Source: Teichococcus aerophilus
GTDB lineage: Bacteria > Pseudomonadota > Alphaproteobacteria > Acetobacterales > Acetobacteraceae
Assembly: GCF_014490485.1 (NCBI RefSeq)
Contig: NZ_JACTVA010000040.1
Span: 1-50,570 of the forward strand
Length of the DNA stretch: 50,570 bases
Reading direction: 5' to 3'
The translations under genes were made by a program, and so were the position numbers. A model generated the notes under the pieces. That model was given only the letters and a program-made list of their open reading frames with translations. It ran no database searches and had not been told where the DNA came from. Positions 45,293 through 50,570 of the stretch are shown here, piece after piece. Within the stretch, counting starts at the first letter, position 1, and every line of letters begins with the position of its first letter.

Positions 45293-47116
45293 TTATTCGA
45301 CCGTCACGGCCTTCGCCAGATTGCGCGGCTGGTCCACATCCGTGCCCTTCAGCACCGCGACATGATAGGCCAGCAACTGCACCGGAATGGCGTGCAGGAT
45401 GGGGGCGACGAAAGGGTCCACCGTCGGCAGCACTACCACCCGCTCGGCGAAGCGGCGCAACGAAGGGGCGCCGATCGCATCGGTGAACACCATGATACGG
45501 CCGCCGCGCGCCGCCGCTTCCTGCAGGTTGGAAGCGGTCTTCTCGAACAACGGCCCGCTCGGGCACAGCGCGATCACCGGCACAGCCGGGTCGATCAGTG
45601 CGATCGGGCCATGCTTCATCTCGCCGGCAGCGTAGCCCTCGGCGTGGATGTAGCTCAGCTCCTTCAGCTTCAGCGCGCCTTCCAGGGCGATGGGGTAGAG
45701 GCTGCCACGGCCGAGGAACAGCACGTCCCGCGCCTGCACCACCTCCCGCGCCAGGTCCTGGATATCCTCGCCATTCTCCAGCAGCGCCGCCGCGTGGGCC
45801 GGCACTTCCAGCAATGCCGCCGTCAGCCGCGCCTCGTCCTCGGCCGAGAGCACGCCACGCGCACGGCCGAAGCCCAGCGCCAGGCAGGCCAGCACCGCCA
45901 GCTGCGCCGTGAACGCCTTGGTGGAGGCGACGCCGATCTCCGGCCCCGCCACCGTCAGCACCTTGCCGTCGCTCTCCCGCGCCATGCTGCTCTCGTCGAC
46001 ATTGACGACGGAGAGCACTTTCTGGCCCAGCTGTTTCAGCAGGCGCAGCGCCGCCAGGGTGTCGGCGGTCTCGCCGGACTGGCTGACCATCACCGCGGCG
46101 CCGCCCTTCGGCACCACCGGCTCGCGGTAGCGCAACTCGCTGGCGATGTCGGAATCCACCGGGATGCGAGCGATCTGCTCGAACCAGTAGCGGCCGACCT
46201 GCGCAGCCAGATAGGCCGAGCCGCAGGCGGACAGCGTCAGGCGCGGCACCACCGCGGGGTCGAACGGCAGCTCGGGCAGCACGGCGGCACGGCTGGACGG
46301 GTCGATATACTGGCGCAGCGTATCGCCCAGCACGACCGGGTGCTCATGGAGTTCCTTCTCCATGAAGTGGCGGTAGTTGCCCTTGCCGACGGCGGCGCCG
46401 GAGAAGGCGGTCAGCTTCACCGCGCGCTCTACCTTCCGGTCCTCGGCATCGAAGAACTGGGCGCCGCTATCGGTGACGACAGCCCAGTCGCCCTCTTCCA
46501 TGTAGGCAATGCGGCGGGTCAGCGGCGCCAGCGCCAGCGCGTCGGAGCCGACGAACATCTCCTCCTCGCCATAGCCGACGGCCAGCGGGCTGCCGCGCCG
46601 TGCCGCGATCATCTTGCGGCCATGGCCGGCGAAGATCATCGCCAGGCCGAAGGCGCCGTTCAGCCGCTTCAGCGTGGCGCTGGTCGCGCCTTCCGGCGTT
46701 GCACCGGCGGCCAGGTGGTGGTCCAGCAGGCGGGCGACGGTCTCGGTATCCGTCTCCGTCTCGAACACCACGCCCTCGGCTTCCAGCTCCGCGCGCAGCT
46801 CGGCGTGGTTCTCGATAATGCCGTTATGCACGACGGAGACCCGCGTGGTGCCGTGCGGGTGGGCGTTGCGCTCGGTCGGCGCGCCATGCGTCGCCCAGCG
46901 GGTGTGGCCGATGCCGGTGGTGCCCGGCAGCGCGTGCCGGTCCAGCACATGCTCCAGGTTGATCAACTTGCCCTCGGCGCGGCGGCGCTCGATATGGCCG
47001 TTGACCAGCGTGGCGATGCCGGCGCTGTCATAGCCGCGGTATTCCAGCCGCCGCAGAGCTTCCAGAAGACGGGGGGCGGCGTCCACGCGCCCCACCACTC
47101 CGACGATGCCGCACAT
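45293..47116 (-). CDS. glmS: glutamine--fructose-6-phosphate aminotransferase (isomerizing)
   Basis: A 607-residue enzyme making glucosamine-6-phosphate for peptidoglycan and LPS. The processed N-terminal Cys nucleophile is in MCGIVGVVG, and the glutaminase domain (1-240) has the RWATHG and HNGIIENH motifs. Two SIS domains follow (about 280-600; SACGSAYLAAQVG, SQSGETADTLAALR) with the C-terminal LAKAVTVE tail carrying the catalytic channel. Its start overlaps the glmU stop by one base (TGATG), so the two genes of the UDP-GlcNAc pathway are translated together. Confidence 0.97.
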   Translation of the reverse strand: MCGIVGVVGRVDAAPRLLEALRRLEYRGYDSAGIATLVNGHIERRRAEGKLINLEHVLDRHALPGTTGIGHTRWATHGAPTERNAHPHGTTRVSVVHNGIIENHAELRAELEAEGVVFETETDTETVARLLDHHLAAGATPEGATSATLKRLNGAFGLAMIFAGHGRKMIAARRGSPLAVGYGEEEMFVGSDALALAPLTRRIAYMEEGDWAVVTDSGAQFFDAEDRKVERAVKLTAFSGAAVGKGNYRHFMEKELHEHPVVLGDTLRQYIDPSSRAAVLPELPFDPAVVPRLTLSACGSAYLAAQVGRYWFEQIARIPVDSDIASELRYREPVVPKGGAAVMVSQSGETADTLAALRLLKQLGQKVLSVVNVDESSMARESDGKVLTVAGPEIGVASTKAFTAQLAVLACLALGFGRARGVLSAEDEARLTAALLEVPAHAAALLENGEDIQDLAREVVQARDVLFLGRGSLYPIALEGALKLKELSYIHAEGYAAGEMKHGPIALIDPAVPVIALCPSGPLFEKTASNLQEAAARGGRIMVFTDAIGAPSLRRFAERVVVLPTVDPFVAPILHAIPVQLLAYHVAVLKGTDVDQPRNLAKAVTVE

Positions 47117-48444
47117 CAGCTTTGACCCTTGTTCTTCTGCCGTGCCGCGCGGAATTCCGCCGCTGCGCCGGGTTTCTCCGCCTGCCGCGCCCGGCCGAAG
47201 GCCATGGCATCGGCGGCGACATCCTGCGTGATGACCGAACCGGCCGCGACGAAGGCGCCATCACCCAGCTTCACCGGGGCCACCAAAACGCTGTCCGAAC
47301 CCACGAAAACCCCTTCGCCGATGGTCGTGCGATACTTCGCGAAGCCATCGTAATTGCAGGTAATCGTTCCGGCTCCAATATTTGTTTTGGCTCCAATGTC
47401 CGAATCACCCAAATAACTCAGGTGATTAGCCTTCGCGCCGACACCAAGCGTAGTATTCTTGAGCTCCACGAAATTTCCGACATGGGCAAAGGGCCCGACA
47501 TCGGTCCCCGGCCGCAGCCGGGCGTAAGGTCCGACGACAGCACCCCCCCGTACGGTGCAACCTTCCAGGTGGCTGAAGGCGCGAATCGTCGCTCCGCTTT
47601 CCACCTGGACCCCCGGGCCGAACACCACATGTGGCTCGATCGTGACATCCTGGCCCAGCACGGTGTCGTGGCAGAACACCACGCTCCCGGGTTGGATCAG
47701 CGTGGCGCCGTTGGCCATGGCGGCATGGCGCAGGCGGGCCTGCACCTCGGCCTCGGCATCGGCCAGCTCCAGCCGGCTGTTGATGCCGCGCAGCTCGGCC
47801 TCCGGCGCTTCCACCGCGCGCACTCGCTGACCATCGGAGACGGCCAGGGGGATGATGTCGGGCAGATAATACTCGCCGGCCCGGTTGTCGTTGCGGACGC
47901 CGCGCAGCCAGCGGAACAGGTCTGCGGCGGGTGCGCACAGCACGCCGGCATTGCACAGGCCGATGGCGCGCTCCTCGGCGCTCGCATCAGCGAATTCGAC
48001 GATGCGTTCCACGTTGCCGGCGGCGTCCTGCACCACGCGGCCATACTTCGCCGGGTCGGCCGGCCGCATCGCCAGCAGGGCCAGGCCGGATTCCTGCCGT
48101 GCGGCACGCAGGCGCCGCAGCGTCTCGGCCGAGATCAGCGGGTTATCGGCGTACAGCACCGCCACGTCGCCCTCGAACGCATCCAGCAACGGGGCCGCCT
48201 GCAGGGCAGCATGGCCGGTGCCCAGGCGCTCGGCCTGAACCACTGTCGGGTGGGGCGAGGCCGCGGCCTCCAGGGCCGGCATATCCGGCCCGACCACGAC
48301 GACGATGCGGTCGAACACCCCTTCGCAGGCCGCGATCAGGTGGTTCAGCATCGGGCGCCCGGCCAGCGGGTGCAGCGCCTTCGGCAACTGCGAGCGCATG
48401 CGGGTGCCGAGACCGGCGGCGAGGAGGATGGCGGCTGCTTGCAT
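47116..48444 (-). CDS. glmU: bifunctional GlcN-1-P acetyltransferase / GlcNAc-1-P uridyltransferase
   Basis: A 442-residue enzyme completing UDP-GlcNAc. The N-terminal nucleotidyltransferase has AAAILLAAGLGTRM and LYADNPLIS; residues from about 240 form the left-handed beta-helix of hexapeptide repeats (RPGTDVGPFAHVGNFVELKN, GAKANHLSYLGDSDIG, NIGAGTITCNYDG) bearing the acetyltransferase site. The ATG at 48444 fits the family N-terminus; ATG 48453 and TTG 48480 are in frame alternatives. Overlaps glmS by one base. Confidence 0.95.
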   Translation of the reverse strand: MQAAAILLAAGLGTRMRSQLPKALHPLAGRPMLNHLIAACEGVFDRIVVVVGPDMPALEAAASPHPTVVQAERLGTGHAALQAAPLLDAFEGDVAVLYADNPLISAETLRRLRAARQESGLALLAMRPADPAKYGRVVQDAAGNVERIVEFADASAEERAIGLCNAGVLCAPAADLFRWLRGVRNDNRAGEYYLPDIIPLAVSDGQRVRAVEAPEAELRGINSRLELADAEAEVQARLRHAAMANGATLIQPGSVVFCHDTVLGQDVTIEPHVVFGPGVQVESGATIRAFSHLEGCTVRGGAVVGPYARLRPGTDVGPFAHVGNFVELKNTTLGVGAKANHLSYLGDSDIGAKTNIGAGTITCNYDGFAKYRTTIGEGVFVGSDSVLVAPVKLGDGAFVAAGSVITQDVAADAMAFGRARQAEKPGAAAEFRAARQKNKGQS

Positions 48445-48543
48445 GCCGCCCATCTGCCTGTAGCACCCCCATTCCGGCAAGGGTCACGCAGCGGTCGCGC
48501 CTGTCACATCGCATTGCCGACCGAAACATGGCATGCCACCCCC

Positions 48544-49221
48544 ATGCAACCGACCGCGATCTTCGACCTGGACGGCACGCTGGTGGACAGCGTTCCCGAC
48601 ATTCACGCCGCCCTGAACCGCCTGATGGGCTCCCGCCTGCTGCGCGGCTTCACCCGGCAGGACGTCATGGGCTTCATTGGCGACGGGGTACCAACGCTGC
48701 TGGCCCGCGCCTTCGCCGCGCGGGAAGCGACGCAGGACGCCGCCGCCCTGCCCGACTTCCTGGCCGATTACGAAGCCAATGCCGCCGTGCACACCAAGCC
48801 ATTCGCCGGCATCCCCGCCGTGCTGGACCAGTTGGAAGCCGCGGGCTGGCGCATGGCCGTCTGCACCAACAAGCCGGAAGCCGCCGCGCGCATCCTGCTG
48901 GATGCGCTGGGCCTCAGCGGGCGCTTCGCCGCGCTGGGCGGCGGGGACAGCTTCCCAACCCGCAAGCCGGACCCCGCCCACCTGCTGGCGACGCTGCAGG
49001 CCGCGGGTGGTGACCCGGCCCACGCCGTCATGATCGGCGACCATCATAACGACGTGGCCGCCGCCCGTGGCGCCGGGGTCCCGGCGGTGTTCGCCGCCTG
49101 GGGCTATGGCCCACGGGAAGCGGCGGATGGCGCGCCGGCGGCGGAAGCCCCGGCCGCACTGCCGGCGCTGCTGGACGCCGCCCTGGCCGCCGGCGCCGCC
49201 GGCCCGACTTCCATCAAGTAG
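48544..49221 (+). CDS. gph: HAD-family phosphatase, phosphoglycolate phosphatase-like
   Basis: A 225-residue haloacid dehalogenase-type phosphatase that would remove phosphate from 2-phosphoglycolate. Motif I is IFDLDGTLVDSVPD with the nucleophilic aspartate, motif II is AVCTNKPEAAA, motif III the lysine of RKPDPAHLL and motif IV GDHHNDVAAARGAG. The cap domain lies between about 15 and 85. The C-terminal 40 residues are Ala-rich. The gene is divergent from glmU, and its last 118 bases overlap the convergent DUF3108 gene. Confidence 0.87.
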   Translation: MQPTAIFDLDGTLVDSVPDIHAALNRLMGSRLLRGFTRQDVMGFIGDGVPTLLARAFAAREATQDAAALPDFLADYEANAAVHTKPFAGIPAVLDQLEAAGWRMAVCTNKPEAAARILLDALGLSGRFAALGGGDSFPTRKPDPAHLLATLQAAGGDPAHAVMIGDHHNDVAAARGAGVPAVFAAWGYGPREAADGAPAAEAPAALPALLDAALAAGAAGPTSIK

Positions 49222-50003
49222 ATCGTCATCGCCCCGAACAGGCGGCTGGGAATTTCCAGCCGCACCGGGATAGGCATGTCACCCGGGCGCGGCGGGGCCA
49301 TCCAGGCCACGCCTTCCTGCGGCTCCCGCGCCCGCTCCGAATCATCCTGCTTGAAGCCGGCGGTCTGCAGGCCGGTGAAGGCGCAGCGCAGCGCCTCCCC
49401 ATGCCAGGCGGAGCTCCAGGGAAACAGGCGGTCGCGGCCGGCGGTGCGGGTCTGCATCTCCACCCGCCGCGCCCCGTCATAGATCACGGTCTGCGCATCG
49501 CAGCGGCCGGTCTCGGCGATGATGCGCGCCAGCTGCGCGACGGCGGAGAACTGGTCCGTGGTGTTGCGCGTCTGCGCTTCCGGCACCGGGTCCCGCTGCT
49601 CGTCGGGGTCGGCCTGACGGATGCGCACGACGGGCTGGCCGGCGGGGTACTCCATCAGGGTGCGGCGGGCCTCGCCCCGCATGGTGCCGGCGACGTTGTA
49701 GCGCTGCGGCCGCGCCTGGTTGCCCACCCAACGCCCCTCGGCGCCGCCGCTGAATTCCGCCCCGCCGAACAGCCGCGCCATGCCGGTGGTGCGCCAGGCG
49801 GCGGTGACCGAATATCTGCCCGGCGTATCCACATCGAAAATCGCTTCCACCTGCATCATTTGCAGGCCACCGCCGCGCACGCTGTACAGAGCGCGCAATG
49901 GTTCCGCCGCAGCTGGCGCCGCAGCCAGCAGCCCACACGCCGCCAGCAGGGAGGCCGCGGCAAGAGACGCATGGGAAACAGTGGCTTGGATGGGCATCGG
50001 CAT
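49104..50003 (-). CDS. DUF3108 domain-containing exported protein
   Basis: A 299-residue protein. The N-terminal 33 residues are a signal peptide (hydrophobic LAAASLLAACGLLAAAPAAA, cleavage before EP). The mature protein follows the DUF3108 pattern: beta-rich repeats of the form YSVRGGGLQMMQVEAIFDV...GRYSVTAAWRTTG, MRGEARRTLMEY, then ARIIAETGRCDAQTVIYDGARRVEM and PIPVRLEIPSRLFGAMTIYLMEV. It probably acts in the periplasm or outer membrane; biochemical role unknown. The last 30 residues are Ala/Ser/Gly-rich and are encoded opposite the gph 3' end. ATG at 50003 has GGAG seven bases upstream. Confidence 0.88.
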   Translation of the reverse strand: MPMPIQATVSHASLAAASLLAACGLLAAAPAAAEPLRALYSVRGGGLQMMQVEAIFDVDTPGRYSVTAAWRTTGMARLFGGAEFSGGAEGRWVGNQARPQRYNVAGTMRGEARRTLMEYPAGQPVVRIRQADPDEQRDPVPEAQTRNTTDQFSAVAQLARIIAETGRCDAQTVIYDGARRVEMQTRTAGRDRLFPWSSAWHGEALRCAFTGLQTAGFKQDDSERAREPQEGVAWMAPPRPGDMPIPVRLEIPSRLFGAMTIYLMEVGPAAPAARAASSSAGSAAGASAAGAPSAASRGP

Positions 50004-50052
50004 AAACTGATCTCCGCATGCGACGAATGGAAGCAGAACGCGTGACACCCGC

Positions 50053-50081
50053 TTGACACGACAGCGCCTGGACCGTATTTC
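50053..50081 (+). promoter_or_regulatory. promoter of tRNA-Val
   Basis: A consensus TTGACA (50053-50058), 17-base spacer and TATTTC (50076-50081); the tRNA starts 17 bases later. Confidence 0.75.
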
Positions 50082-50097
50082 CCGCGCCGTCCCCGAT

Positions 50098-50172
50098 GGG
50101 CGCGTAGCTCAGCGGTAGAGCATTCGCTTCACACGCGAAGGGTCACAGGTTCAATCCCTGTCGCGCCCACCA
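50098..50172 (+). tRNA. tRNA-Val (CAC)
   Basis: A 75-base tRNA with acceptor pair GGGCGCG/CGCGCCC, anticodon arm TTCGC-TTCACAC-GCGAA (anticodon CAC), T-arm ACAGG-TTCAATC-CCTGT and encoded CCA. Confidence 0.95.
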
Positions 50173-50491
50173 TCGGGGACTTTCTCCACATCGCCAGACT
50201 AACCCCAGCGGCACCGCAAAGATGCGGCTGATCGCTGCGTTTCTGCTTGGCCGCAGCCACCGGACGCAGCATGCCCCGGAGACGGCTTCCCCGGGGCATC
50301 GATCGTCACGGACAGGCCCTGGCAGAGACCCTCCGGCACCGGCGAGGCCAGACAGCCCAAGCAGCACACCCCCTACAAATAGGCGCACCCCTGCGTCCTG
50401 CTAGCCTGCCGGCCTCTCGCCGTAACCGGCGAGCGCCGCGGAGTGAAATGCCCCGCCGTGCCGGCCGCGCGGCGGGGCATCCCTACCCTGT
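50173..50491. other. intergenic stretch with two hairpins, no gene
   Basis: I see no supportable coding region between tRNA-Val and the last gene. A short hairpin lies at 50416-50433 (CTCGCCG-TAAC-CGGCGAG). The larger hairpin next to it is listed separately. Confidence 0.5.
50448..50480 (-). terminator. terminator of the last, partial gene
   Basis: ATGCCCCGCCG (50448-50458) pairs perfectly with CGGCGGGGCAT (50470-50480), an 11-bp stem 11 bases beyond the partial gene's stop; TTTCACT follows on the minus strand. Confidence 0.65.
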
Positions 50492-50570
50492 TCAGCGCGC
50501 CGGCGGCTGCGCGCCCGGGGCGGGGGCGCCAGGGGCAGGCGCGTCCGGGGCAGGCGTGACCGGTGCCGGG
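50492..50570 (-). CDS. C-terminal end of a Pro/Ala-rich protein (truncated by window end)
   Basis: The minus-strand frame ending at TGA (50494-50492) is open to the window edge and reads as a Pro/Ala-rich tail (PAPDAPAPGAPAPGAQPPAR). Low-complexity tails of this kind are common on periplasmic or membrane-associated proteins in GC-rich alphaproteobacteria. A terminator hairpin directly follows, which supports a real gene end. Family cannot be named from 25 residues. Confidence 0.5.
   Translation of the reverse strand, partial: PAPVTPAPDAPAPGAPAPGAQPPAR

Noticed and set aside
47117-47160. glmS ribozyme between glmU and glmS
   Set aside because: The two genes overlap by one base, leaving no space; such ribozymes are mainly found in Gram-positive bacteria.
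50143-50388. 81-codon minus-strand frame overlapping tRNA-Val
   Set aside because: It covers tRNA sequence, has no family pattern, and ends within the tRNA gene.

Overview
The window is GC-rich with strong third-position G/C bias. Its gene content (ihfA followed by a MerR-type gene, rsmB, guaB, rlmE, ppx; TctC/Bug solute-binding protein; glmU-glmS; DUF3108; DUF3309) points to an alphaproteobacterium, most likely an Acetobacteraceae member of the Roseomonas type. That placement is inferred from gene content and composition, not from a search.

Layout. 1-2.2 kb: 3' end of cysK, then a TyrA-type dehydrogenase preceded by a possible leader-peptide attenuator, then a MarC-family membrane protein. 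2.2-8.3 kb: housekeeping genes on the minus strand (tRNA-Pro, merR-like, ihfA, rsmB, guaB, rlmE, ppx/gppA). 8.4-11.7 kb: tRNA-Gln, a small DUF2934/zinc-finger protein, a GntR regulator divergent from aroQ, and a tripartite-tricarboxylate-type binding protein, with a clear palindromic operator between regulator and aroQ. 39.8-50.6 kb: alpha/beta hydrolase, glutathione reductase, succinate-semialdehyde dehydrogenase, small membrane and lipoproteins, glmS, glmU, a phosphoglycolate-phosphatase-like HAD protein, DUF3108, tRNA-Val, and the 3' end of one more gene.

The centrepiece (11.84-39.34 kb) is a single leftward operon of 19 genes encoding an extracellular contractile injection system (eCIS; a phage-tail-like machine related to Afp/PVC). 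In transcription order: a three-module glycosyltransferase, sheath, tube, zinc-ribbon protein, Pro-rich protein, DUF4255 tube-terminator protein, AAA+ ATPase, a 90-residue protein, a 1431-residue DUF4157 protein with hydrophobic, Pro-rich and nuclease-like regions (a candidate cargo), a tube-binding protein, a LysM/tail-X protein, a gpD-like hub, a gpV-like spike base, a PAAR-like tip, gp25, two large baseplate proteins, a tail-protein-I/beta-helix protein and a DUF6519/beta-helix protein. Most junctions are 4-bp stop/start overlaps, so the genes are probably translated as a coupled unit. Relative to Afp/PVC it has one sheath and one tube gene, splits the Afp7- and Afp8-type proteins in two, and shows no recognisable tail fibre or tape measure. 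A tRNA T-arm fragment lies just beyond the operon's 3' end.
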